64,000 nt of DNA, from the NCBI GenBank assembly GCA_944320595.1, contig CALUIB010000001.1, positions 159,248 to 223,247 of the forward strand. Direction: 5' to 3'. A model generated the notes under the pieces. The model saw only the letters and a list, made by a program, of their open reading frames with translations, was not told where the DNA came from and ran no database searches. The stretch comes from an uncultured Muribaculaceae bacterium (GTDB taxonomy: Bacteria > Bacteroidota > Bacteroidia > Bacteroidales > Muribaculaceae). Within the stretch, counting starts at the first letter, position 1. The number at the start of each line of letters is the position of its first letter. This document shows, one piece after another, positions 8,256 through 17,314 of this stretch. The translations under genes and the position numbers were made by a program.

Positions 8256-9609
8256 TTGTAGTCATGCTCTTTTTAAATTTCTTCATATACTTGGCCATCA
8301 TGATAATGGCAACGATTGCTGCAATTGAGTCTGATACTGGCATTGCCGTCCAAACGCCATCAAGGCTCATTATTGGAGGCAAGATTACCAGTAGTGGCAG
8401 CAGGAATAACATTTGGCGTGAAAGTGACAGGAATATGCTTATTTTGGCTTTGCCTATACATTGGAAGAAGTTGGTAATCACCATTTGGCATCCAACAATA
8501 GGGAATGCCAGCATGTGTATCCTTATGCCCTCAATCGACATGTCTATGAGTGTTTGGTCTTTGGTGAAAAGTCTTGCACATTGGTATGGGAAAAATTCGG
8601 CAATGATAAATCCTGTTGTCGTAATTATTGTTGCAGTAATCATTGCGTATTTTAGCACTTTCATAAGACGGTCGTATCGCTGCGCACCGTAATTATATCC
8701 TGCTATTGGCAACATACCTTGATTGAGGCCAATAGTAACCATGACAAATATGAATGACACCTTGCTTGCAATTCCATACGAGCCCACGGCAAGGTCTCCG
8801 CCATAATGTGCAAGTCCCATGTTGATGAATATCACTACAATACAAGCGCATGAGTTCATAGCGAAAGGCGACATACCGATGCTGGCAATATTCTTGACAA
8901 TGCCGCTTTTCAGCTTGTATATGCCGCGGCGGAAGTGCAATATTTCGGAGTCGTTGCTAAACAATTTTATTTGCCAGGTCAAAGCGACTGCCTGCGACAG
9001 TATGGTGGCGATGGCAGCTCCTTGTATGCCCATATTCAGCGGCCATATAAAAATAGGAGCGAGGACTATATTGAGTATCACGGTCAATATGGTCGCGGCC
9101 ATAGCCTGCCTGGGTTTGCTTGCAGCTCTGAGTACGGCGTTCATCCCGAGGAATGTTTGCGAGACTACGTTGCCTGCAAGTATCACAAGCATATAGTCGC
9201 GTGCGTATGGGATTGTGTTTTCGCTCGCACCAAAGAAGTAAAGTATAGGGTCGAGAAACAATATGGCTATAAGGCCGAATAGCATACCCACCACTAAATT
9301 AAGCGTGAAACTATTGCCAAATATATGTTCGGCCATTGCATAATCTTTCTGTCCCAATTTCACCGATATGCAAGTGGATGAACCTATACCAACTGCCGCG
9401 CCGAAAGCTGCAGAAAGGTTCATTAACGGGAACGTGATGGCCAAGCCGGATATGGCAAGCGGCCCAACGCCCTGCCCAATAAAAATGCTGTCAATCATAT
9501 TATACAACGACGAAGCTGTCATTGCTACGATGGCCGGTAGGGCATATTGTGCCAGCAGTTTGCCCACTGGCTTTGTTCCGAGTTCGAGTGTTGCTTGTTT
9601 GCTGTCCAT
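8239..9609 (-). CDS. MATE family efflux transporter
   Basis: Cation-coupled multidrug/toxin exporter of the inner membrane. The 456-residue protein has about twelve hydrophobic helices in two halves. The first half carries MIDSIFIGQGVGPLAISGLAI and the second SYGIASKVSFIFVMVTIGLNQGMLPIAGYNYGA, the typical MATE signatures. The gene starts 16 bp after the U32 peptidase stop and overlaps the downstream kinase-like gene. The substrate cannot be predicted. Confidence 0.93.
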   Translation of the reverse strand: MDSKQATLELGTKPVGKLLAQYALPAIVAMTASSLYNMIDSIFIGQGVGPLAISGLAITFPLMNLSAAFGAAVGIGSSTCISVKLGQKDYAMAEHIFGNSFTLNLVVGMLFGLIAILFLDPILYFFGASENTIPYARDYMLVILAGNVVSQTFLGMNAVLRAASKPRQAMAATILTVILNIVLAPIFIWPLNMGIQGAAIATILSQAVALTWQIKLFSNDSEILHFRRGIYKLKSGIVKNIASIGMSPFAMNSCACIVVIFINMGLAHYGGDLAVGSYGIASKVSFIFVMVTIGLNQGMLPIAGYNYGAQRYDRLMKVLKYAMITATIITTTGFIIAEFFPYQCARLFTKDQTLIDMSIEGIRIHMLAFPIVGCQMVITNFFQCIGKAKISIFLSLSRQMLFLLPLLVILPPIMSLDGVWTAMPVSDSIAAIVAIIMMAKYMKKFKKSMTTNGNNQ

Positions 9610-9625
9610 CTGTAATATTATTATC

Positions 9626-11458
9626 CTATATCGTAACTTTCATTTCGCAATTCTTGCAATCAAAATGCAAGGTCAATACCGTATCGCCATGTCGCAGAAA
9701 CAGTTTTGGCGAGACTTTTATTCCAGACTTGGTTTTCAGGCACAGGCCCAATTCTCTACGCAGGCAGTAGCGTGTGTGCATGACTATATTGTCACCTTCA
9801 ACTGCGGCTTTCGTAACTTCCATAGCTGGAGCTATATGCTTTACGCCATGTTCTTTATAAAAATTAGCGGCAAGATGATTGGCAACATTGTCGGAGTATG
9901 TTAACTCCTGGCAGAAATATTGCACAGATTTGTCTTCGGGTAATCGGTAGCCATAATGGTAATTAATTTTCTGCGCATTGTCGAGCATGGCGAGTGCTTG
10001 TCTGCGCAGGTCGGCCAATATGGACTGGGGAATAAACACATCTTCAGCGGTTTCAACGATACCGCATTCATATATGGTATTGCCTGTTTTCGACAATGTG
10101 GCTGCCTGCCTGTCGCCTTGTGGCTTTTCTGCCTGCGCTATTTGGGCAGGTAAGCTGCACGTCACATGGTTGCCTCGCTCATCCTTGCCTTCGAGTATGA
10201 GCAGTGTGCCGTTACATACGACATCGATGCGGAAATCAACCATGATTTTGCGTTCTGCGCACAGAGAGTTGAGCCTGTCGTCAAGTAGTTTGTCGTAGGT
10301 ACGATATAGCGCAGTACCCTTGGGCAAGTCAATTGCCTGCGGCAGTATTAGTGTGTTATTGTTTTCTACACGGTTTACCCGGAAACCATTGTAATTGCCT
10401 CGGTTGTCGAAATAGCTTATGCCGTCGCCATTGTTAAATTGCAGCGTCGAAGATACAGTTATTTTTTTCCCGTTGCAGCTTGCCACTTTGCCGGCGTTTT
10501 CTCCAAGCGACTTGGGGGTGTCGGTAGATGCGATTTTTTGCCCATTATGGAGGTCTCGCATATCGAAGAAGTAATGCGTAAACCCACGGTTGAACTCTTT
10601 GTGCAGGTCGGGTGTGAAGTATGATGTCGTACGGCCATTCGAGGCACGGCAGTATGATTGGGGTGCTTGTGATATTATTTGGTCGATGGTGCGCCTGTAA
10701 TAAGCTACTGCATTTTTCACATAGTTGGCATCTTTCAGGCGGCCTTCGATTTTAAATGAGTCGATGCCTGCTGTTATCAATTCATTCATTCTGTCGCTCA
10801 GGTTCAAGTCGCGCAGCGATAGCAGATGCTTGCCTTTTGCAAGCACATTTCCGCGGTCGTCGGTCAAGTCGAATGGGAGGCGGCATATTTGTGCGCATTC
10901 GCCGCGGTTGGCACTCCTGCCTTTCAATGCCTGGCTAACTTGGCAACGTCCGCTATAGCTTACGCACAAGGCACCTTGTACGAATGCCTCAAGCCGCACG
11001 TGTGTCTTTTGCCTTATGTGCGTTATTTCTTCCCGACTAAGTTCACGGGCAAGAACCAATTGTGAGAAACCTGCCGATTCTAAGAATGATGCTTTATCGG
11101 CAGTGCGAATGTCGCACTGCGTGCTGGCATGTAGTTCTATTGGGGGAATGTCCATTCGCAATATACCCATGTCTTGTATAATAAGCGCATCGACACCAGC
11201 GCGGTACAATTGTTTTATCATTGTTTCGGCTTGTGCCAATTCATTGTCATATATGAGTGTGTTGAATGTCACATACACTCTGACATTGAACTTATGTGCA
11301 TATTCCACCACACGGGTTATGTCGGCAATGCTATTGCATGCCGCACTCCTTGCGCCAAAGCCCTCGGCCCCGATATACACTGCATCGGCACCGTGGTTGA
11401 TTGCTGCCATTGCAACATCATAGTTTTTGGCTGGAGCCAGCAATTCTAATCGCCTCAT
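9626..11458 (-). CDS. U32 family peptidase / RNA hydroxylase-type protein
   Basis: Member of the U32 family, whose characterised members TrhP and RlhA help hydroxylate tRNA or 23S rRNA, though the family was first named for collagenase. The TIM-like N-terminal domain begins RRLELLAPAKN and has ADAVYIGAEGFGAR. The family signature EAFVQGALCVSYSGRCQVS lies near residues 165-190, with further cysteines in RGECAQICRLPFDL. The C-terminal part (about 380-610) includes the family's extended domain. I take ATG 11458 because it overlaps the metA stop as ATGA; a longer frame runs inside metA and is not needed. Length is 610 residues. Confidence 0.87.
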   Translation of the reverse strand: MRRLELLAPAKNYDVAMAAINHGADAVYIGAEGFGARSAACNSIADITRVVEYAHKFNVRVYVTFNTLIYDNELAQAETMIKQLYRAGVDALIIQDMGILRMDIPPIELHASTQCDIRTADKASFLESAGFSQLVLARELSREEITHIRQKTHVRLEAFVQGALCVSYSGRCQVSQALKGRSANRGECAQICRLPFDLTDDRGNVLAKGKHLLSLRDLNLSDRMNELITAGIDSFKIEGRLKDANYVKNAVAYYRRTIDQIISQAPQSYCRASNGRTTSYFTPDLHKEFNRGFTHYFFDMRDLHNGQKIASTDTPKSLGENAGKVASCNGKKITVSSTLQFNNGDGISYFDNRGNYNGFRVNRVENNNTLILPQAIDLPKGTALYRTYDKLLDDRLNSLCAERKIMVDFRIDVVCNGTLLILEGKDERGNHVTCSLPAQIAQAEKPQGDRQAATLSKTGNTIYECGIVETAEDVFIPQSILADLRRQALAMLDNAQKINYHYGYRLPEDKSVQYFCQELTYSDNVANHLAANFYKEHGVKHIAPAMEVTKAAVEGDNIVMHTRYCLRRELGLCLKTKSGIKVSPKLFLRHGDTVLTLHFDCKNCEMKVTI

Positions 11459-12372
11459 CTTATTTTCTTTATGTCGTATGGGGTCTCTTGATATACGAAA
11501 TAGTTGAGCCAGTTGGTAAATAGCAAGTTGGCATGGGAACGCCATTTTACTATTGGCTTTTTTCTTGGGTCATCGTTGGGATAATAATTTTCGGGAATGT
11601 GAGGGTTTATCCCTTTCTCCAAGTCGCGGTGGTACTCGAAATCGAGTGTCATAGGTGAATATTCCGAGTGGCCGGTGATATAAAATTCACGTCCTCCACG
11701 TCCCATTACCATATATATGCCGCTTGCGTCGCTTTCGGATATAATTTTCAGGTCGGGGATTTTTATAATGTCCTCCTTGTGGACTTCGCTGTATCGGCTG
11801 TGCGGCACATAAAACTCGTCGTCAAATCCGCGGAAGATGGGGTTGCGAGGATCATCGATATAATGCTTGAACACGCCAGATATTTTCTTGTCGAGGACAT
11901 ATTTTTTAACGCCATAATGGAAATATAGTCCGGCAAGCGCGGCCCAGCATATATATAAAGTAGATGTGACGTGAGTGCGTGCCCATGCGAATATTTCGGT
12001 CAATTGTTGCCAGTAATCGACTTCCTCGAAATCAACTTTTTCGACCGGGGCACCGGTTATAATGAAACCATCGTAGTTGTCGCCTTTAATGGCATCGAAT
12101 TTTTTATAGAATGTCTCTATGTGTTCACGGGGTGTGTTTTTACATACATGGCCGTCGGGTTCGATTAAGTCTATTTCAATCTGTAGCGGCGTGTTTGACA
12201 GCAGCCGCAGCAGGTCGGTTTCGGTCATAAGTTTCAGTGGCATAAGGTTAAGAATCGCTATTTTCAGCGGCCTTATATCCTGCGATGAGGCGCGTTGCTC
12301 ATCAATGACAAAAATGTTCTCGTTTCTTAATGCCTCTACGGCAGGCAATGATGATGGTACACGAACCGGCAT
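11455..12372 (-). CDS. metA: Homoserine O-acyltransferase MetA (probably acetyl-CoA dependent)
   Basis: First step of methionine synthesis from homoserine. The 305-residue protein aligns end to end with MetA. The catalytic Cys142 (YICW), His235 and Glu237 (GHSEYSP) are present. Residue 111 is Glu (GAPVEKVDFEEV). In the family, Glu here goes with acetyl-CoA and Gly with succinyl-CoA, so homoserine O-acetyltransferase activity is inferred. Just after the nucleophile the usual CWGAQAG reads CWAALAG, an unusual change. It is the first gene of a four-gene operon, with a consensus promoter about 30 bp upstream and an ATGA overlap with the next gene. Confidence 0.93.
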   Translation of the reverse strand: MPVRVPSSLPAVEALRNENIFVIDEQRASSQDIRPLKIAILNLMPLKLMTETDLLRLLSNTPLQIEIDLIEPDGHVCKNTPREHIETFYKKFDAIKGDNYDGFIITGAPVEKVDFEEVDYWQQLTEIFAWARTHVTSTLYICWAALAGLYFHYGVKKYVLDKKISGVFKHYIDDPRNPIFRGFDDEFYVPHSRYSEVHKEDIIKIPDLKIISESDASGIYMVMGRGGREFYITGHSEYSPMTLDFEYHRDLEKGINPHIPENYYPNDDPRKKPIVKWRSHANLLFTNWLNYFVYQETPYDIKKIR

Positions 12373-12400
12373 ATATTCCCTTTCTTCATTAAATCGAGTA

Positions 12401-12430
12401 CAAAATTACTCAATAAAAGCCGTAGCGCAA
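12401..12430 (-). promoter_or_regulatory. Promoter of the metA operon
   Basis: On the minus strand, TTG (12430-12428), a 19-nt spacer and TAATTTTG (12408-12401). The leader to the metA start is only about 25 nt, and I see no S-adenosylmethionine riboswitch in it. Confidence 0.7.
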
Positions 12431-12481
12431 TGTCGCCAAATGTAAAAGAGTGCTAATGGCATATAGCGCAGTTGCTGAATA

Positions 12482-12521
12482 GAGAAAGCCAGCTTATCCC
12501 CAAGGATGAGCGGGCTTTCTC
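12482..12521 (-). terminator. Terminator-like hairpin after thiL
   Basis: A long stem (12482-12490 with 12513-12521, plus an inner 8-bp stem with a T-G wobble) lies 25 bp beyond the thiL stop. There is no clear run of T, so it may be a weak terminator or an mRNA-end stabiliser. Confidence 0.5.
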
Positions 12522-12545
12522 AAAAGTGATTTGTGCAGTGTCCGC

Positions 12546-13592
12546 CTAAGCGTTGAAGGCATTCCAGCCTTGTGCCCGAAGCGGAATCTCGTTGCCATCG
12601 CGTGTTTGCATCATGCAGCCATATTCGGGCTTGGTGATACGTCCTATAATCCTGACGGTATGCATCGATGCTACTTTTTCGTAATCGGCAAGGTTGACGG
12701 TGAACAGCAATTCATAATCTTCGCCGCCATTAAGAGCAGCGGTCACAAGATTAAGATTGAACTCCTCGGCCATGCAGGCGGTCTGGTAATCAATTGGTAT
12801 GCGTTCTTCGTAAACAAGGCAACCGGCATTGCTTTGCTTGCATATATGCATCAGTTCAGACGATAAGCCGTCGCTGACATCAATCATGGATGTAGGCATA
12901 ATGCCGAGTTTGGCGAGTTCTTCAATTACGTCTTTACGGGCTTCCGGCTTTAGTTGACGTTCAAGGATATATTCATGTCCTTCAAAGGCTGGACTGAAAT
13001 CGCCGTCGGGAGAATTTTTTGATATGGCTTTCTCTCGTTCAAGTAATTGTAATCCCATATATGCAGCCCCGAGGTCACCGCTCACGCAAATGAGGTCGGT
13101 GTCTTTTGCCCCGTTGCGATATACAATTTTACCTTTTTCGCCTTCCCCAATGCAGGTTATGCTTATGAGCAACCCCGTGACTGATGCCGAGGTATCGCCA
13201 CCTACCAAGTCAACCCCATATACATCGCAGGCAAGTCGTATCCCGGAGTATAGTTCTTCGATGTGCTCGACTGTAAATCGTTTTGATATTCCAAGCGACA
13301 CAGTTATTTGTCGCGGCGTGCCGTTCATGGCATACACATCGGAGAAATTTACCACGGCAGCTTTGTAGCCAAGATGTTTCAACGGGCAGTAGGTGAGGTC
13401 GAAGTGGATACCTTCGAGCAGCAGGTCGGTGGTAATGAGAGTTTCGGTGTCGGTGGTGTGTGAAATTACAGCGCAGTCATCACCAACACCCTTTATTGTG
13501 GTGCTGTTTTTGATTTCAGCACCCTTGGTGAGCCGGTCTATGAGGCCAAATTCACCAAGGGTGGCAATTTCAGTCTCTTGGTTCTTGCCCAT
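12546..13592 (-). CDS. thiL: Thiamine-monophosphate kinase ThiL
   Basis: ATP-dependent conversion of thiamine monophosphate to the cofactor thiamine pyrophosphate. The sequence starts GEFGLIDRL and has the AIR-synthase fold motifs GVGDDCAVI (about residues 35-43), the metal-binding TTDLLLEGIHFD (about 54-65), NFSDVYAMNG and LVGGDTSAS. DVSDGLSSELMHI is the conserved C-terminal site. Length 348 fits. It overlaps punA by one base (stop/start), so it is the last gene of the purL-sppA-lpxK-punA-thiL operon. Confidence 0.95.
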   Translation of the reverse strand: MGKNQETEIATLGEFGLIDRLTKGAEIKNSTTIKGVGDDCAVISHTTDTETLITTDLLLEGIHFDLTYCPLKHLGYKAAVVNFSDVYAMNGTPRQITVSLGISKRFTVEHIEELYSGIRLACDVYGVDLVGGDTSASVTGLLISITCIGEGEKGKIVYRNGAKDTDLICVSGDLGAAYMGLQLLEREKAISKNSPDGDFSPAFEGHEYILERQLKPEARKDVIEELAKLGIMPTSMIDVSDGLSSELMHICKQSNAGCLVYEERIPIDYQTACMAEEFNLNLVTAALNGGEDYELLFTVNLADYEKVASMHTVRIIGRITKPEYGCMMQTRDGNEIPLRAQGWNAFNA

Positions 13593-14413
13593 TACAATTC
13601 TTCAAAATTGTTGATTAGTTCCTTCATAATAAGTGTCATGCGAGGTTCGGCAGCAGCAGCGGCCTTTTGTACCTCCTCGTGTGATACTTTTTCAACAATA
13701 CCTTCTATTCCCAGGTCGGTAATCACCGAAATGCCGAAAACTTCCATTCCACCATGGCGGGCTACAATGACTTCGGGAACGGTGCTCATGCCTACGGCAT
13801 CTCCGCCTATTCGGTGGAAATAGCGATATTCGGCGGGTGTCTCAAAAGTGGGTCCCTGTGTGCCTACATACACACCTTCCACGATGCGAATATCGTGAGC
13901 TGCGGCTACCTTTTTTGCCTCGGCTATCAACCGTGCAGAATAAGCTTCGCTCATTTCGGGGAAACGTGGGCCAAGGTCGTCATAGTTCTTGCCGCGTAGA
14001 GGATGCTCGGGGAACAGGTTGATGTGGTCGGTGATGATCATCAAGTCTCCGATTTTGAATGATGGGTTCATGCCGCCCGAGGCGTTAGAAACGAAGAGCG
14101 TTTTTATGCCAAGTTCCCTCATCACCCTTACGGGGAAAGTGACTTGTTTCATGTCGTATCCTTCATAGAAGTGGAAACGGCCCTGCATAGCCATTATTTC
14201 TTTGTTTCCGAGTTTGCCGAATATTAGCCGCCCACTGTGCCCTTCGACTGTTGATATCGGGAAATTGGGAATTTCTTGATATGGTATCGATACCGATATT
14301 TCTATATGGTTTACCAATTCGCCTAATCCAGTACCAAGTATAATGGCAGTTTTCGGCAACTTGTTAACTTTGGCTGCGATAAATTCGGCAGTCTGTTTTA
14401 TTTGAGTTATCAT
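13592..14413 (-). CDS. punA: Purine-nucleoside phosphorylase (PNP-I, trimeric type)
   Basis: Phosphorolytic cleavage of inosine and guanosine in purine salvage. Motifs of the trimeric PNP family are visible: GTGLGELV (phosphate site), TVEGHSGRLIFG, MQGRFHFYEGY and FVSNASGGMNPSFKIGDLMII. VGTQGPTFETPAEYR (base and ribose contacts) and DAVGMSTVPEVIVARH also match. The length of 273 is typical. The gene is 10 bp after lpxK and overlaps thiL by one base. Confidence 0.95.
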   Translation of the reverse strand: MITQIKQTAEFIAAKVNKLPKTAIILGTGLGELVNHIEISVSIPYQEIPNFPISTVEGHSGRLIFGKLGNKEIMAMQGRFHFYEGYDMKQVTFPVRVMRELGIKTLFVSNASGGMNPSFKIGDLMIITDHINLFPEHPLRGKNYDDLGPRFPEMSEAYSARLIAEAKKVAAAHDIRIVEGVYVGTQGPTFETPAEYRYFHRIGGDAVGMSTVPEVIVARHGGMEVFGISVITDLGIEGIVEKVSHEEVQKAAAAAEPRMTLIMKELINNFEEL

Positions 14414-14423
14414 AGTTTGTTTA

Positions 14424-15512
14424 TTATTTGTTTGTTATAAGTTTCTTCAATTCGTCAATGAAGTCATCGTTATGCGGCGTATCGACAAACCCTACTTTAA
14501 TGGGCATATAGAACGACACGGTGCGCAGCGAGATGGGGTAGTATGGATTGTTGGCAAGCTTTACGGCATCTTTTTCAGTGGAAATTATGTATTTGTGTTC
14601 TCCCGTCAGCTTGTCATACCAGCTTTCGATAAATCCGAAGTCCTTCCGGCCGTAATCGTGGTGGTCAGAGAATTTTATTATTTTCACTTTTGCCCGAAAA
14701 GCATTTAGGAATTTCACGAATGGCACATGGTTGGCTATGCCTGTCACCACAAGCAGGGTGTCGTTCTCGGTCAAATTCTGTAGTATTGGGGCATTCTTCA
14801 CCACTTCGGGGAATATGGGTTTGAAATTGTAATAGCGGAATGTGGTATAGTACAGTTTCTGCGATGGAAACAAGTCGAGCCGTTTTTTTGCAAGGCTCAC
14901 TTCCACAGGTTTGATTGGCTCGGGACACTTGGTGACAATAACAATGTCGGCACGCAGGATGCCGTGCATGGGCTCACGCAGGCGGCCGCGAGGCAATACA
15001 TGGTCGGTATCGAGCGGCCGGCTGTAATCCACAAGCACAACTGATGCTGTAGGTTTTACATATCGGTGTTGGAAAGCATCGTCGAGTACAAAAAGGTTTA
15101 TATCGGGGTCGATGCTTTTCAGCGTTTCTATTCCCTCGCAACGATTTTCGCACACGGCAAGTGTTATGCCTTTGAACTTGCGGTATATTTGGTACGGCTC
15201 ATCTCCAATGTCGTTGGGCGAAGTTTTGTCATTAGCCAGAATGAAACCCTTCGTCTTGCGTTTGTAGCCACGGCTAAGAACCCCTATGTGGAACTCCTTG
15301 CACAGATGCTCGATTATGTATTCCACATGCGGCGTTTTGCCAGTTCCTCCAACGCTGATGTTCCCGACCACAATGACTGGAACGTCAAAGGTGCGTTGTT
15401 TCAGTATTCCCCAGTCAAAAAATTTATTACGCATGAATGCTATGCACCCGTAAATCCATGATGCGGGTGCAAGCATTATGTCTAAAAAATTCTTGAAAGG
15501 GCTTTTGTCCAT
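14424..15512 (-). CDS. lpxK: Tetraacyldisaccharide 4'-kinase LpxK
   Basis: Phosphorylates the lipid A disaccharide 1-phosphate to lipid IVA at the inner membrane. An N-terminal hydrophobic anchor (about residues 12-30) is followed by the Walker A motif GNISVGGTGKTP. The FVLDDAFQHRYVKP motif (about 140-155) matches the LpxK DDGFQH site, with Ala in place of Gly, and is followed by the VLPRGRLREP box. Length 362. Its place in the envelope and nucleotide operon after sppA is common in Bacteroidales. Confidence 0.94.
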   Translation of the reverse strand: MDKSPFKNFLDIMLAPASWIYGCIAFMRNKFFDWGILKQRTFDVPVIVVGNISVGGTGKTPHVEYIIEHLCKEFHIGVLSRGYKRKTKGFILANDKTSPNDIGDEPYQIYRKFKGITLAVCENRCEGIETLKSIDPDINLFVLDDAFQHRYVKPTASVVLVDYSRPLDTDHVLPRGRLREPMHGILRADIVIVTKCPEPIKPVEVSLAKKRLDLFPSQKLYYTTFRYYNFKPIFPEVVKNAPILQNLTENDTLLVVTGIANHVPFVKFLNAFRAKVKIIKFSDHHDYGRKDFGFIESWYDKLTGEHKYIISTEKDAVKLANNPYYPISLRTVSFYMPIKVGFVDTPHNDDFIDELKKLITNK

Positions 15513-15523
15513 TGGGGTGGGTG

Positions 15524-17293
15524 TTACTTAATTACAACTTCGGGAGTAAGGCACAAGATTTGGTCGCGCGATGTGATATGCTTTATTGCATTTCGGTATT
15601 GGTACATCGGACCCATTTCTTCTTGCAGTTTCCCTTCGATGCTTTGGCTTATATGTTTTGATATGTATTTTGTAAAGAAGTCCTTTTGCTCGGGGGCGAT
15701 TATTATGTTATAATCATCGTCTATTCCAGCTTGTTCTGCTACCCACTTGGTGGCATCTTCAAGATTGCCAAATTCATCTACCAGCCCTATATTTTTTGCG
15801 CTTATGCCATCCCATACACGCCCCTCGGCAATCGCCTTGATGGAATCTGACGGCATATTACGCCCTTCGGCGCAACGGCTTACAAACAATTCGTAGGTGT
15901 TGTTGACCATGCGTTGCATAGATGCCTGTTGTGCTGGAGTCATCCTTTCGGTGAGCATAGGGAACTCCGAGTTAGAATTGGTTTTCACCACGCTTTGGTT
16001 TATGCCCAATTTTTCTTCATAAAGTTCTTTTATACATGGAATCATGCCGAAAACTCCAATAGAACCCGTCAGAGTGAGGGGTTCGGCAAATATGCGGTCG
16101 GCTCCACATGAAATGTAATACCCGCCCGATGCAGCCATGTCTCCCATTGATACGGCAAGCGGCTTTCCTGCATCTTTGACTTTTTGAAGGGCATCCCATA
16201 TCTGTTCCGACCCGTATGCCGAGCCGCCAGGTGAGTTGACACGTAAAACCACGCCATCCACGTCGTCATCGTTGGCAATTTCCAGTATTGTTTTAGAAAG
16301 TTCTGCCGAGTTGATGCCGTCATCACCACTGTCGTAAATTTCGCCTACTGCATACACTATGGCAATGTTGCCGTTTCCATTGCTGGTCTTTTGGGCGTTG
16401 GCTACGTCTGTTGGGGAGACGAAATTGATTTCAGTTTCAGTGTCTCCGAGGACTGCTAATTTTAGGCGGTCGTCGAATTCATGTTTATAGCAAGCTGCAT
16501 CTACGAGGTTGTTGGCCAACAGGTATTTTGTTTCCTGTAAGAACACGATGCTGTCGGTCATTTCGTTCAACCGTGTGGGTTCTATGCCCCTTGAGTTTGA
16601 AATGTCATTCACCATGTTGCCCCAGATACTGCTAATGAATGTCTCATATTGCAGTTTATTGGCCTCACTGATTTCTGTCAATATGTAGGGTTCCACGGCA
16701 CTCTTGAATGTGCCTACTCGCACTATTTGCATTTCTACTCCTATTTTGTCGAGCAAATTTTTGTAGAAAGGAATGGATACTGCAAGGCCGCGCAAGTCGA
16801 TAGATCCGATAGTATTGACAAAAATACTATCGGCCACCGATGCCAGGTAGTAGTCGGCTTGTGGGATGTTGTCGCCATAAGCATAAATGAATTTGCCACT
16901 TTCGTTTTTGAAATTAGTAAGGGCGTTGCGAATTTCATAAAGCGATGCTGTGCCGGCACTTATGCCGTTGCATTCGATGTATATGCCTTTGATGCGTTCA
17001 TCGTCCTTGGCTGCGTCGATGGCAAGCAATATCTCATCTAATCCCACGGTACTCGTTTCAGAGTCGAGGAATATCGACATGAAATCGTCTTCAGTATATC
17101 GTTCATTCACGATACAGTTCAAGTCGAGTTTCAATACCGAATTGTCGGTTATCGATGCAGAAGATGTTTTGCCAAGCATCGACATTGCCCCCATGAAAGC
17201 GAAACTCATGAAGAACGAGATTATGGAAAAGAGCATTAGTGCAATCCACACGCCCACGAATGAGCCGAGGACTATGTTCCAAAATTGTTTCAT
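15524..17293 (-). CDS. sppA: Signal peptide peptidase SppA, 67K type
   Basis: Membrane-bound serine protease that degrades cleaved signal peptides. One N-terminal membrane segment (about residues 8-35) is followed by two tandem protease-like domains, as in the E. coli 67K form. The general-base lysine lies in VGTFKSAVEPY (first domain) and the nucleophilic serine in GDMAASGGYYIS (second domain), followed by TGSIGVFG. Length 589 fits. It lies 21 bp after purL and 11 bp before lpxK. Confidence 0.95.
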   Translation of the reverse strand: MKQFWNIVLGSFVGVWIALMLFSIISFFMSFAFMGAMSMLGKTSSASITDNSVLKLDLNCIVNERYTEDDFMSIFLDSETSTVGLDEILLAIDAAKDDERIKGIYIECNGISAGTASLYEIRNALTNFKNESGKFIYAYGDNIPQADYYLASVADSIFVNTIGSIDLRGLAVSIPFYKNLLDKIGVEMQIVRVGTFKSAVEPYILTEISEANKLQYETFISSIWGNMVNDISNSRGIEPTRLNEMTDSIVFLQETKYLLANNLVDAACYKHEFDDRLKLAVLGDTETEINFVSPTDVANAQKTSNGNGNIAIVYAVGEIYDSGDDGINSAELSKTILEIANDDDVDGVVLRVNSPGGSAYGSEQIWDALQKVKDAGKPLAVSMGDMAASGGYYISCGADRIFAEPLTLTGSIGVFGMIPCIKELYEEKLGINQSVVKTNSNSEFPMLTERMTPAQQASMQRMVNNTYELFVSRCAEGRNMPSDSIKAIAEGRVWDGISAKNIGLVDEFGNLEDATKWVAEQAGIDDDYNIIIAPEQKDFFTKYISKHISQSIEGKLQEEMGPMYQYRNAIKHITSRDQILCLTPEVVIK

Positions 17294-17314
17294 CGTCGTA
17301 AGTGTTGTGCTCGT

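Noticed and set aside
9368..9904. 178-residue plus-strand frame across the MATE/U32 junction
   Set aside because: It overlaps two well-supported minus-strand genes and has no motif or promoter.
7623..12372. Antibiotic-resistance or defence island around the MATE gene
   Set aside because: The neighbours metA, U32 and the kinase-like gene are ordinary chromosomal genes in one operon, and no mobility signs are present.
12373..12481. Possible SAM riboswitch before metA
   Set aside because: The inferred transcript leader is only about 25 nt long and shows no such structure.
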